A stretch of 64,000 bases of DNA from Dyadobacter sp. UC 10 (GTDB lineage Bacteria > Bacteroidota > Bacteroidia > Cytophagales > Spirosomataceae). Under the pieces are notes generated by a model, which was given only the letters and a program-made list of their open reading frames with translations, was not told where the DNA came from and searched no databases. The translations under genes and the position numbers were made by a program. Positions 9,280 through 18,052 of this stretch are shown piece after piece; position 1 is the stretch's first letter; every line of letters starts with the position of its first letter. Location: positions 6,854,536 through 6,918,535 of the forward strand of contig NZ_VSRN01000001.1 of the NCBI RefSeq assembly GCF_008369915.1, read 5' to 3'.

Positions 9280-9639
9280 AAGGAGTGTGTTTAAAAGTTT
9301 GAATTCATAATCGCTGACAGTATTTTCTTTTGGCTAGTTTGACTTTACCAATGATTTTGCAGCGGGCCAAGCTGCCGTTTAAGACTTAACTGAATCAAAT
9401 ATTCTGAGTAAAAATGTCCTCTCAGCATTTCAATGATTGAGCGGTTTCCGCTGATTGATTGAAAGGTCAATGGCCTGTCAAAACCGACAACAATCTCATT
9501 ATCAACTTAGAAGTAATTAAAAAGAAGAAGAGCGTTCTTCGAAGTACTTGGCATATCGCTTCACAGTATGATCAGGCATCCGCTTGCGACATCGCCTATT
9601 CATGAATCTGCACTGGCCGTCTCTTGGTGGAAATAGCAC
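9280..9639 (-). promoter_or_regulatory. 5' leader copy of the seven-repeat gene plus featureless intergenic DNA
   Basis: 9280-9520 aligns with 6501-6730: AGTGTGTTTAAAAGTTTGAA at the start, AAGACTTAACTGAATCAAA at 9381, and ATTGAGCGG ... TGATTGATTGAAAGGT at 9436-9467. I see no gene or repeat in the remaining ~120 bases up to 9639. Confidence 0.5.
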
Positions 9640-9921
9640 TTATCTCCAGTCCGGTTTGAAGATGATGATCAGCAAAATAAAGAGTGCGGTAACTATGACT
9701 GCAACAGCTTGCACCCAAACGATGACCGACGCCAGCGTCAGGTTACCAGAGTGCGCAAAATAGGCAGAGACAAAACATTCCGTAATGATCAGGAATAATA
9801 CTGGTTTGATATATTTCAAGCCAGTTATTGGCTTCTTGAAAAAATAATTGTAGGCAGAATAACCTGATAGCGCCAGGATCGCCAGGCAGTCTATCGCAAA
9901 TCCAGTCAGGTACATATTCAT
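9640..9921 (-). CDS. Small hypothetical membrane protein
   Basis: 93 residues with three likely transmembrane helices: roughly residues 5-28, 38-58 and 62-88, ending in the charged tail FKPDWR. No family is recognised. A second Met lies at codon 3. It stands alone, reading away from the sensor kinase gene at 10190, and the two share an upstream region of about 270 bases. The even hydrophobic pattern and the end at a charged tail favour a real gene over a chance frame. Confidence 0.6.
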   Translation of the reverse strand: MNMYLTGFAIDCLAILALSGYSAYNYFFKKPITGLKYIKPVLFLIITECFVSAYFAHSGNLTLASVIVWVQAVAVIVTALFILLIIIFKPDWR

Positions 9922-10189
9922 CGGGTTGTCAGGTTGTTAATGATCGGCCCATTTTGAGTGGCCTATATAAACAAATTTGCTGTAAACCTTAACCAGAGAA
10001 AAAAGTGATGAATAAACGGTAATTTGTAATGATTAACTGGTCAAAAGAGATAGAAGTTATTCGTTTGAAGTGGAAATAATTTCGCCATGTAAATGGAGAA
10101 GATCACCGCTGAATAATTGAGTTCAGCCTTTTAGGAAATCTTATTCGCGCTTGGTTTACCAATAACTACTTTACGCTTAATTCAACGAA

Positions 10190-13100
10190 ATGCATTTAAT
10201 GCGCCATTTAAAATTTTTATTCCTGCTCTCGTTTCTCGGTCTGGCCTCCAATGCCACTGCACAGTTTATTTTTCAGAACCTCGGAGAGGCAGATGGGCTG
10301 GATTCGAAGGACTTACTATCTCTATACAAAGATCAGGACGACTTTCTGTGGATAGGGAGCATCAATGGCCTTAACCGATACGATGGAAACTCGATCAGGC
10401 CCTTTGACAATACCGGTCAGGGCAAAAACATCTTTATAAACTCAATTTTCCCAATAGATAATGGCGATAACCTGCTGCTTGCGACTTCCAGAGGATTGCT
10501 CACCTTCAACAAACGGAAGGCGAAATATATAGCGGACACACGGTTTGCCTTATTGTCAAAAAAAAATATCCTCGCCTTAAAAAAAGATGGTTACGACAGG
10601 TTATGGATACTATGCAATTCCGAAATCTTCATTTATGACGGCAGGAAGCTGCTGTCCTTGGAAGAGGAGTTTCCCATGGCTCTTAAAATCCTCAAGCAAC
10701 CACTATCCTATGCAGCCGGCAACGCTTTTTGCTGGGATCAAAAACAGGGTGGATTTTGGATCGGGGGTCTTCAGTGCTTTTTTCTCGACTGCAAAAATAA
10801 GGTTCTCTACGACAGCACTAACAACCCCAGGCAATACCCTCTCCTGAAAAAGCATTGGGTTACTGCTATTGCGTTGGATACCAGTTCTAATCTGTGGTAC
10901 GCCTCAACATCAGACTTGTCTCTAAACTATTGGAACAAGCAAACGAATCAGGTAACAATCCATCGACAATTTGAAGGTAAAAAGGCTACGGACGGATGTA
11001 ATTACATATATGTGGACAGGAAGAACCGGCTCTGGGTATCGACCTGGATGTACGCTGCCTATATTAAAGAAGAAGGTGCACCAATCAAAAAAATACCATA
11101 CAGCCAGGACTCCCCTAACTCCATCAGTTATGGTTATTTCCGGGACGTGGTGGAAGATAGGGAGGGAAATTTGTGGTTCGCGACAATCAATGGAGTAAGC
11201 AAATTATCCGGCAGCATACCTTTCAAAGCAATCTACAAGCTTCCCAGTTACGACTCTTTCCTGGAAACCAATTTCACTCACGCAAATAGTATACTTGTCG
11301 ATAAAGATCACATTTACGCCTCGAAGGAGGATGGAATGATTGCCTATAACATGAACAGGCGGTTGTTCAAGCGTTATTATGTTTCTTCCACAGACGTTTT
11401 GAAAAATCGGTTTCTGATGACCGTGAAAGTAGGGAAAACATGCTGGCTGGCTGGAAGCCATGGAGTTTTCAGCGTGAATGAGGGCGAGGAGGTTTTGTCA
11501 CAACTCGAAAAAGCACCCCCAAGCCCAACTAACTTTATCTTTACAGACAATAAAGGGAAGATCTGGTTTCACGTAATGAATGACGCGATTTACAGGTACG
11601 ATCCAGCATCTGACAGACTCGATCGCTTCGACGGTAAAAATGAGCAGTACGGAATTTTTAAGTATGCCAATTGCCAAAGTTTTCTGGTCTTAAAAAGCGG
11701 CGATATTCTGTTTGGAATGTGGGGCACGGGTTTTCTTAAATTCGAAGCGTCCAAAAGTCGTTTTTCCGTCATTCCGGTTGCAAATCCCAAGAATTTCCAC
11801 GTGCAACAGGCTATCGAAGATTCCGATGGAAACGTCTGGGCCTCGATCTGGGAAAAGGGTCTTTACAAAATCAGTCAGCAGGGGAATATTTTAGATAGCC
11901 TGAGCGACGAGGATGGCCTTCCTTTTAACCGCATTGCAAGCATTACCATGGATGCAAGGGGGGCAATTTGGGCGGCGGGCTCGGGCGGGCTATTATTCTT
12001 TTTCACCAAAACAAAAAAGATAACCAGGGTTCAAATCAACCTTGGCAAAACGCTGCAAGATTACTGGAACTTTGTGTACGCCACCAAAGACCGTATTTAC
12101 GCGGTCATGCTGGATCACGTAGTCGAAATTGATCCTTTCAAATTTGCCAAAATATCGGTTCGAAAGTCGCCCCATATTACTTCGGTCAGAATTTTCGGTA
12201 ATGAGATTGAAACTGCGGCCGGAAAATTACTTGAACTCCACCCTCAGGACAACTACATTACCTTTCAATATGCTTCCCTGAGCCACCGTGACGTGCCTTC
12301 CTTACAATACAGTTATAAGCTGGAAGGGATTGATGACGACTGGGTAGAGGCTGGGCGCGCCATGACGGTCAGTTACAACAGCCTCAAACCGGGGTATTAT
12401 AATTTCAAAGTCAGGAGTACCAATGAAAATGAACAGTGGATGACCGAGGTAACAACTTTGAAAATCCGGGTGCTCCCTCACTGGTGGCAAACCTGGTGGT
12501 TCTTTGTGCTTGCCGGCACCTTGTCGGCCGTATTTATCGACGCTACTTACCGAGGCTATTTAAATCGTAAGCAAAAAACCTCTTACGACAAAACCATCGC
12601 CTATTTCGCCAACTCGGTTTATGGAGAAAACTCGGTGAATGAAATCTGCTGGGACATCGCCCGAAACTGTATTTCTCAGCTTCATTTTGAAGATTGTGTG
12701 GTGTACCTGTGGGACGAGGGAAGGCAAAAGCTTATACAAAAAGCTACGTACGGCACAAAAAATGTAAGAGAACACGAAATCTTAAACCCGATGGAACTCG
12801 ATCTGGGCGAGGGGATCGTGGGCGCCGCTGCGGCCACTAAAAAAACGGTGATTGTCAAAGATACGCGAAAAGACAGCCGCTATATTGTTGATGATGAGCC
12901 ACGTTTGTCAGAAATAGCAGTCCCGATTTTACATGAAGGCAAAGTCATCGGCGTAATCGATTCGGAACATAGCCAGAAGAAATTCTTCAATGAGGAACAT
13001 GCGCGTGTATTGTCAACGATTGCATCCATCAGTGCCAATAAAATCGCCGAGGCCCAGGCTGAAGAACAGGCCCAGCAAAAAGAGATCATGCTGTTGGAAA

Positions 13101-13768
13101 TCAACAAAATGCTGGCAGAAAGCCAGTTGATGGCTTTACGGGCGCAGATGAACCCGCATTTCGTATTCAATTGCCTTAACAGTATACAGGAATGCATTGT
13201 CACCCAGAAATACGGCGAAGCAAGCAAATACCTGAATAAGTTCTCAAAGCTCTTCAGGAGGGTACTTAATAATTCGGATAAAAATCTGGTCACGATTGAG
13301 GATGAAAATGACGTGCTCGAACTCTATCTGGAGCTTGAACAGATGCGGTTTGAACAATCGTTCTCTTATGAAATTACCGTCGATAACGACCTGGAAGCGG
13401 AGGACATCATGCTGCCGTCTATGCTGTTGCAACCCTACGTCGAAAATGCGCTTTGGCACGGACTGATGCACAAGGACGGCGACCGGCAGCTTATCATCAG
13501 ATATGAGCGCATTAATGACGATGTTTTCAGATGCCTCATCGATGACAATGGCATTGGCAGAAAAAGATCCCTGGAAATCAAAGAGTTTAACAGCAAAGGC
13601 AAAAGGCACAAATCAAAGGGGTTACAAATAGCGAAAGACAGACTTGATCTGCTTGAAAAGCAGGGGCAGCATGCATTGGTGCAAATAACAGATAAATATG
13701 ATCTGCAAGGCAACGCGCAGGGCACTCTAGTAACAATCGAACTTTCTACTTTCTTAAATAATACCTAA
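10190..13768 (+). CDS. Periplasmic propeller / Y_Y_Y / GAF / LytS-type sensor histidine kinase
   Basis: 1192-residue inner-membrane sensor. Order: signal peptide (1-25); two-component-regulator propeller repeats in the periplasm (~30-650; DDFLWIGSINGLNRYDG, DREGNLWFATINGVSKL, DSDGNVWASIWEKGLYKI); Y_Y_Y domain (~700-765; YSYKLEGIDDDWVEAG); one transmembrane helix (~768-790); cytoplasmic GAF domain (~800-955; LGEGIVGAAAATKKTVIVKD, AVPILHEGKVIGVIDSEH); short coiled coil; then a His_kinase/LytS domain with phospho-acceptor His990 in MNPHFVFNCLNSIQ and an ATP-binding domain (LLQPYVENALWHGL, DDNGIGRKRS). Six bases separate it from its LytTR partner. In the family such sensors often detect glycans or envelope signals. 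The extra GAF domain suggests a second, cytoplasmic input. The ligand is unknown. Confidence 0.93.
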   Translation: MHLMRHLKFLFLLSFLGLASNATAQFIFQNLGEADGLDSKDLLSLYKDQDDFLWIGSINGLNRYDGNSIRPFDNTGQGKNIFINSIFPIDNGDNLLLATSRGLLTFNKRKAKYIADTRFALLSKKNILALKKDGYDRLWILCNSEIFIYDGRKLLSLEEEFPMALKILKQPLSYAAGNAFCWDQKQGGFWIGGLQCFFLDCKNKVLYDSTNNPRQYPLLKKHWVTAIALDTSSNLWYASTSDLSLNYWNKQTNQVTIHRQFEGKKATDGCNYIYVDRKNRLWVSTWMYAAYIKEEGAPIKKIPYSQDSPNSISYGYFRDVVEDREGNLWFATINGVSKLSGSIPFKAIYKLPSYDSFLETNFTHANSILVDKDHIYASKEDGMIAYNMNRRLFKRYYVSSTDVLKNRFLMTVKVGKTCWLAGSHGVFSVNEGEEVLSQLEKAPPSPTNFIFTDNKGKIWFHVMNDAIYRYDPASDRLDRFDGKNEQYGIFKYANCQSFLVLKSGDILFGMWGTGFLKFEASKSRFSVIPVANPKNFHVQQAIEDSDGNVWASIWEKGLYKISQQGNILDSLSDEDGLPFNRIASITMDARGAIWAAGSGGLLFFFTKTKKITRVQINLGKTLQDYWNFVYATKDRIYAVMLDHVVEIDPFKFAKISVRKSPHITSVRIFGNEIETAAGKLLELHPQDNYITFQYASLSHRDVPSLQYSYKLEGIDDDWVEAGRAMTVSYNSLKPGYYNFKVRSTNENEQWMTEVTTLKIRVLPHWWQTWWFFVLAGTLSAVFIDATYRGYLNRKQKTSYDKTIAYFANSVYGENSVNEICWDIARNCISQLHFEDCVVYLWDEGRQKLIQKATYGTKNVREHEILNPMELDLGEGIVGAAAATKKTVIVKDTRKDSRYIVDDEPRLSEIAVPILHEGKVIGVIDSEHSQKKFFNEEHARVLSTIASISANKIAEAQAEEQAQQKEIMLLEINKMLAESQLMALRAQMNPHFVFNCLNSIQECIVTQKYGEASKYLNKFSKLFRRVLNNSDKNLVTIEDENDVLELYLELEQMRFEQSFSYEITVDNDLEAEDIMLPSMLLQPYVENALWHGLMHKDGDRQLIIRYERINDDVFRCLIDDNGIGRKRSLEIKEFNSKGKRHKSKGLQIAKDRLDLLEKQGQHALVQITDKYDLQGNAQGTLVTIELSTFLNNT

Positions 13769-13774
13769 AACGTT

Positions 13775-14530
13775 ATGATAAAGGCACTAATAATCGATGA
13801 TGAACAAAAGGCACGCAATGTGCTAGACCACTATCTGGCTAATTTTATCAAGGAAAAAATTGAAATCCGACATGCGGATTCGGTCAGGGAAGCACTCGAT
13901 ATTCTGGACAACTTTATGCCGGATATCGTTTTTTTGGATGTGGAAATGCCCCATCAAAACGGATTTGACTTTTTGTTGCTGCGCAAGAATCCGAGTTATG
14001 ATATCATTTTCACGACAGCCTACAATCAATATGCGATCCAGGCGATCCGGTTCAGCGCGCTGGACTATCTGCTGAAACCTGTCGACCCCGAGGAACTTCA
14101 GGAATCGGTACAGAGGCATTTGGAAAAAGTCAGGCAAAAGTCGATGCAAACCAACCAGCAACTATACGATAATCTGGCCAAAAACATTGAAAAGAAAGAA
14201 ATAAAGGATTTCAGGCTGGCGGTACCGTCGAGCGAAGGAGTCTACTTTTTTACGCTGGACGAAATACTTCGGCTGGAAGCAGACAAAAACTACACTTCTA
14301 TCCATCTGATCGGAAAGAGGCCGTTTCTTTCCAGTAAAACACTCAAACATTTTGATGAAATGCTGAATGAATTCAATTTCATCCGCACGCATAAGTCGCA
14401 CCTCGTCAATCCTAAATACATCAAGCAGGTTACCCACAATAACCAGTTCCTGCTGCTGACCGATGGGTCGAGAATTGAAATTTCCCGGCGAAAAAAGGAA
14501 ACTGTGCAGCAGTACCTCAAGTTAAAATAG
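13775..14530 (+). CDS. LytTR-family response regulator
   Basis: 251 residues: a CheY-like receiver (1-120) with phospho-acceptor Asp55 in IVFLDVEMP, acidic pair DDE near the N-terminus, Thr in FTTAYNQYA and Lys in LLKPVDPEEL, followed by a LytTR DNA-binding domain (~150-250; ILRLEADKNYTSIHL, FIRTHKSHLVNPKYI, LTDGSRIEISRRKKETV). It is co-transcribed with the sensor kinase at 10190, which should phosphorylate it. Likely targets are unknown; the neighbouring surface-protein genes are obvious candidates. It converges with the DUF3037 gene, with only three bases between the stop codons. Confidence 0.95.
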   Translation: MIKALIIDDEQKARNVLDHYLANFIKEKIEIRHADSVREALDILDNFMPDIVFLDVEMPHQNGFDFLLLRKNPSYDIIFTTAYNQYAIQAIRFSALDYLLKPVDPEELQESVQRHLEKVRQKSMQTNQQLYDNLAKNIEKKEIKDFRLAVPSSEGVYFFTLDEILRLEADKNYTSIHLIGKRPFLSSKTLKHFDEMLNEFNFIRTHKSHLVNPKYIKQVTHNNQFLLLTDGSRIEISRRKKETVQQYLKLK

Positions 14531-14533
14531 CGA

Positions 14534-14920
14534 TCAACAGCACACCTGCTCTTTGAATAAAACCGACAATGTCTGTTCCGGGTCATCACAGAACCCGGCA
14601 TGAACTTTTGAAGTCTGCAGCATGGTACTTCTGGTTGCGGTAAGCCAGCGAAACCGGGAAGCAAGCGGCAGCGCGCCTATCACACCACCGTCTTTTCTCC
14701 CGTGGCATATCTGCTTGAAAGCGAGCAGATATGCCCGTATCTCCACAGGGTCGGCAACGCAACTAAAAGCATTCAGCCTGGCTTCATCAAGTTCATATTT
14801 AACGTCCAGATACTGGCGGGCGGAGCAGTACAAAATAACCCCTACATTGATAAATTCCTCGCGCTCTACCCGAGGGACCAGCCGGAGCACTGCATACTCA
14901 AATAACTGCTTGTCTTGCAT
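14534..14920 (-). CDS. DUF3037 family protein, partner of the HipA-like kinase
   Basis: 128 residues matching the DUF3037 pattern: YAVLRLVPRVEREEFINVGVIL near the N-terminus, an acidic DEARLNAF stretch, and a middle GALPLASRFRWLTATRSTMLQTS segment. The biochemical role of the family is not established to my knowledge. Its start codon lies 23 bases inside the 3' end of the upstream kinase gene, so the two are translationally coupled. DUF3037 genes are commonly found beside HipA-like kinase genes in soil bacteria, which suggests a shared function such as regulating the kinase or serving as its substrate. Confidence 0.82.
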   Translation of the reverse strand: MQDKQLFEYAVLRLVPRVEREEFINVGVILYCSARQYLDVKYELDEARLNAFSCVADPVEIRAYLLAFKQICHGRKDGGVIGALPLASRFRWLTATRSTMLQTSKVHAGFCDDPEQTLSVLFKEQVCC

Positions 14921-15695
14921 CTGCCGCTGCTTTTACAAATACTTCGGAATGGCGAAGCCTTTGGGTCAAAAATTGAATATAAGCTTCCCTATGCGCTTCT
15001 TCGGTTTCAAATGGAGCGTCTTTGAGTAGCCAGTCTCCGGGAATCAGCGAAACGATTTGACGGATCTCCTGCTCGTTTAAAATCGTTTTATAATATGCAT
15101 CCACCGCGTCCAGCTCTGTCGCTTTCTTCAACAGAACATGATCTTTAGCCTGCAAAAACGGCCTGGCTGCCTGCAGCTCCCAATCCTGCCACGAATGATG
15201 AAAATACAATGAAGCCCCATGGTCTATCAGCCAAAGTTCTTTGTGCCAGATGAGCATATTCGTATTCCGTGCGGTGCGGTCTACATTCATTAAAAAACAG
15301 TCCAGCCAGACGATTTCGGAAGCAAGTTTTCCGTCGACCGTCGTCACGAGCGGATCGAACGTAATGGCGCCGGACAGGTAATGCATGGCGAGGTTCAACC
15401 CGACGCTTGCTTTCAAAAGGTCCTGGATTTCCTCGTCAGGTTCCGTCCTGCCGAATGCTTCATCCAGCTTGGCAAAAACAATCTCCGGCAAACGAAGTCC
15501 CAGCAGCCTGGCAATTTCTCCGCCGATCAGCTCGGCGATGAGGGCTTTCACACCCTGGCCTGCCCCTTTAAACTTCAATACATATAAAAAATCGTCATCT
15601 GCTTCCGCAATAGCAGGCAGAGAACCACCCTCCCTCAGCGGCATCAGATAGCGTATTACGTTGACCTCCCGAAGTGCAACTGGTCTTGTAATCAT
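14898..15695 (-). CDS. HipA-like Ser/Thr kinase
   Basis: 265 residues with a HipA-type kinase core: ATP-binding Lys region (DFLYVLKFKGAGQGVKALIAE), catalytic loop MNVDRTARNTNML with Asp139, and metal-binding LIDHGASLYF with Asp158. It is much shorter than classical HipA (~440) and lacks the usual N-terminal HipA domain and HipB partner. It is probably cytoplasmic. Databases sometimes mislabel this subfamily as an aminotransferase; the motifs here argue for a kinase. First gene of a two-gene unit with DUF3037 (23-base overlap). The divergent adhesin operon starts about 90 bases away. Substrate unknown. Confidence 0.82.
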   Translation of the reverse strand: MITRPVALREVNVIRYLMPLREGGSLPAIAEADDDFLYVLKFKGAGQGVKALIAELIGGEIARLLGLRLPEIVFAKLDEAFGRTEPDEEIQDLLKASVGLNLAMHYLSGAITFDPLVTTVDGKLASEIVWLDCFLMNVDRTARNTNMLIWHKELWLIDHGASLYFHHSWQDWELQAARPFLQAKDHVLLKKATELDAVDAYYKTILNEQEIRQIVSLIPGDWLLKDAPFETEEAHREAYIQFLTQRLRHSEVFVKAAADARQAVI

Positions 15696-15787
15696 CGGTT
15701 ACTTAAAATGATATATGAGCCAAGTTAGAAAAAATTTGATGGTATCAATCCTCGTTTGAATTTAACTGTACCGGTTTTCAAAATAGT

Positions 15788-17272
15788 TTGTCAAAAATCT
15801 TGAATTTTTTTTGCAAATGGATTTTTTCCATTTCCTTTGTAGAAGTAATTGTAAAACATTACGTATACCCTACTCTATACTTGAAACATTTTTACCTTAA
15901 ATGCACTTGCAGGCTCACCCTGCTTGTAGCGACTCTCTGTGCTCAAATTTCTGTGGCGCAACCCGATGGTGCTGTATATGCCACGGAAACACCTGTTCCA
16001 GGTACGGATGGCGGATCAGTAGCCAATCCGGCTAATGCCGCGAATAGCTCTAAAAATTCCGCCGCCGAACTAACTGCTTCCAAAGCATTATTGGGTAGTG
16101 CAACATCGTGCTCGCTGCAACTCTTTTTTACCAGTACGGTAAACTATGGAGCTGCAAATCCCAAGACAGTTTACTTTCGGATCAATTCGAATTCAAGTGC
16201 CTATGCGAATGGCGCGATCACGATCACGGCCCATAACAGCCAGGGGAATTCGGTTGGTCTCGTCGGAACTGGCTACAAAACTTACTATGCGCCAGATGGT
16301 TACATTTTAATCGGAGTCACGCCGTCTGCCAGTTTTAAGTCGGTCAAACTGACTGTTGCTTCGCCTGTTCTTGCAGGAACATACAGTGCAAACGTTTATT
16401 TCGCATTCTACGGACCGGGCGCGTCCAACTCGTCGAATCCATACCCGTTTAATGCGGCGGATTGCGGCAGGCCCAATGGAACCAGTATCGGCTATTCGGA
16501 TATCATTCTGACAGCTTTTGACGTGTCGACTCCGGCGGGGGCAATCGATGAAAACCTTGACTCGAAGTCGTCATTCGTTTCCAATGGGCTACCACTTTTC
16601 GGCGGGCATATCAAACAAACATTCTACTTCAATGGTAAATCAAATCCGGATGATGTGGTGCGGCTTACACTGTCGCAGGGCGGCTCTTTTCTAAAAGTCA
16701 ATCTCGGATCCAGCCTTACACTGCGCGCCTACAATGGTGAAAATGAAGTGGGTACAGTAAAGGTGCTTGAATCTGTTTTAGACGCTGCGCTGCTTACTTC
16801 TTTCGCAAACAACAGCAATATCACCTTTTATTTTGTCCCCAAAAGCGCGGACGGAAGCTCATTTGTCTTCGACCGCATTGAGCTGGACCTCAATATTGCA
16901 TTGCTAGGGCTCGGTTTGGGAGCAAACGGAATCAATGTTCACGACGTGCGACGGGTGCCGGACGGTATCAATGCGCCAGATGTGGTTGCCTGCACAAATC
17001 TGGGTGAGATCACGCTGTCTGCCCAGGCACTGCAAGCCAGTATCAACGGCATCGGAAACTTTAAATACGCCTGGTATTCGGAGCAAAATGACGGCAATTT
17101 GCTGTCGGTGAATGCCACACTGCCTCTTTTAGGTCTTACAACCACCGGCAAAAAAACATACTATGTTGAAGCCGCAAAATCGGGTGACGGATGCACAGCT
17201 TCACCAAGAAAAAAAGTAACAGTCAATGTTCAAACTGCCCCTGCTTCCCCCAGCGCAGAATTAAATCCCTGA
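15788..17272 (+). CDS. Secreted Ig-like domain protein, first gene of an adhesin-like operon
   Basis: Function unknown, exported. No ATG exists in frame before the mature region. The frame can begin at TTG 15788, but TTG 15881 gives a cleaner signal peptide (MKHFYLKCTCRLTLLVATL then CAQISVAQ), so the true start is probably 15881. The mature protein has an N-terminal beta domain (TSCSLQLFFTSTVNYGAANP, GYKTYYAPDGYILIGVTPS), a middle domain (~240-390) and a C-terminal Ig-like module (~400-480; KYAWYSEQNDGNLLSVN, KKTYYVEAAKSGDGC) ending in a Ser/Pro tail. No T9SS sorting domain is present. Two further secreted proteins follow within 60 and 27 bases, suggesting that all three act together at the surface. 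Confidence 0.82.
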   Translation: MSKILNFFCKWIFSISFVEVIVKHYVYPTLYLKHFYLKCTCRLTLLVATLCAQISVAQPDGAVYATETPVPGTDGGSVANPANAANSSKNSAAELTASKALLGSATSCSLQLFFTSTVNYGAANPKTVYFRINSNSSAYANGAITITAHNSQGNSVGLVGTGYKTYYAPDGYILIGVTPSASFKSVKLTVASPVLAGTYSANVYFAFYGPGASNSSNPYPFNAADCGRPNGTSIGYSDIILTAFDVSTPAGAIDENLDSKSSFVSNGLPLFGGHIKQTFYFNGKSNPDDVVRLTLSQGGSFLKVNLGSSLTLRAYNGENEVGTVKVLESVLDAALLTSFANNSNITFYFVPKSADGSSFVFDRIELDLNIALLGLGLGANGINVHDVRRVPDGINAPDVVACTNLGEITLSAQALQASINGIGNFKYAWYSEQNDGNLLSVNATLPLLGLTTTGKKTYYVEAAKSGDGCTASPRKKVTVNVQTAPASPSAELNP

Positions 17273-17332
17273 ATACCAAAACAATACCCCCTCATATCTC
17301 TATCAGTAGTTCATTTTTAACAAAAACAATTC

Positions 17333-18025
17333 ATGAAAAAGACTATTACCTCCTTTGCAGTGTTTGCCCTTCTTGCTTTCGCTCAAATCGCAACTGCGCA
17401 AACCACCCCTGAACCAATCAATTTCTACGTAACAAATGGTGAAGAATTTACGCTGACACCGCAGGGCGATAACAGCGCCTCCAAGCTATTCTGGCGCATT
17501 GACGGTGCATTAACAGAAATTCTCGGAAATGTGGCCGGCGGTGCATTGAAGAAAACCTTCTCGGATGCGACCACTGGAATTACAACACACACAATCAAGC
17601 TGAGCGTTATCGCCGATTTGCTGGCAGGTTGCGAGTCTGATCCTGTTGAATACAATATTATTGTACTCCCGAAATTGCAGGTAACATTGCAGATCCCGAC
17701 CAAAACCAATTTTTGCGTGGGCGCTGATATCGATCTGACCCTGAATGCTTCGTTCGCAACGCCTGTCAGCAACCTGGCTCAATACGGTATCGAACTTCCG
17801 TTTGAATGGTCGACAGAAGATGGGACGATCCTTTCGGAAACCGGTAGTGCGTTGAAAGTTGTGGAAGCCGGGCTGTACAAATGTATTGCCAAATATAAGC
17901 TTCCGGTGGAAGGAGTACTTATTCCAACGGCTACAAGCCTGGCAACAAACATCATTACCGGTACTTCCCAGCAGATCCAGAAAAACCTGCCACTTCCAAA
18001 AGTCCCGGTTATTACGCTTTTCTAA
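17333..18025 (+). CDS. Secreted hypothetical protein, second gene of the adhesin-like operon
   Basis: 230 residues. The signal peptide MKKTITSFAVFALLAFAQIATAQ is clear. The mature part looks like two Ig/PKD-like beta modules: residues ~25-110 (VTNGEEFTLTPQGDN ... SDPVEYNIIVLP) and ~112-215 (NFCVGADIDLTLNASF ... VVEAGLYKCIAKYKL). No known family was recognised, and no T9SS sorting domain or lipobox is present. It sits between the Ig-like protein at 15788 and the T9SS-sorted protein at 18053, on one likely transcript. Confidence 0.82.
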   Translation: MKKTITSFAVFALLAFAQIATAQTTPEPINFYVTNGEEFTLTPQGDNSASKLFWRIDGALTEILGNVAGGALKKTFSDATTGITTHTIKLSVIADLLAGCESDPVEYNIIVLPKLQVTLQIPTKTNFCVGADIDLTLNASFATPVSNLAQYGIELPFEWSTEDGTILSETGSALKVVEAGLYKCIAKYKLPVEGVLIPTATSLATNIITGTSQQIQKNLPLPKVPVITLF

Positions 18026-18052
18026 TTCAGTTCTCCTGAATCAATACATACG

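Noticed and set aside
12880..13725. Several long minus-strand frames opposite the histidine kinase
   Set aside because: Kinase and ATP-binding motifs on the plus strand are complete; the antisense frames have no domain or signal.
15788..15880. Using the TTG at 15788 as a firm start
   Set aside because: The 31 extra residues disrupt the signal peptide; TTG 15881 fits better. The longer span is listed only as the open frame.
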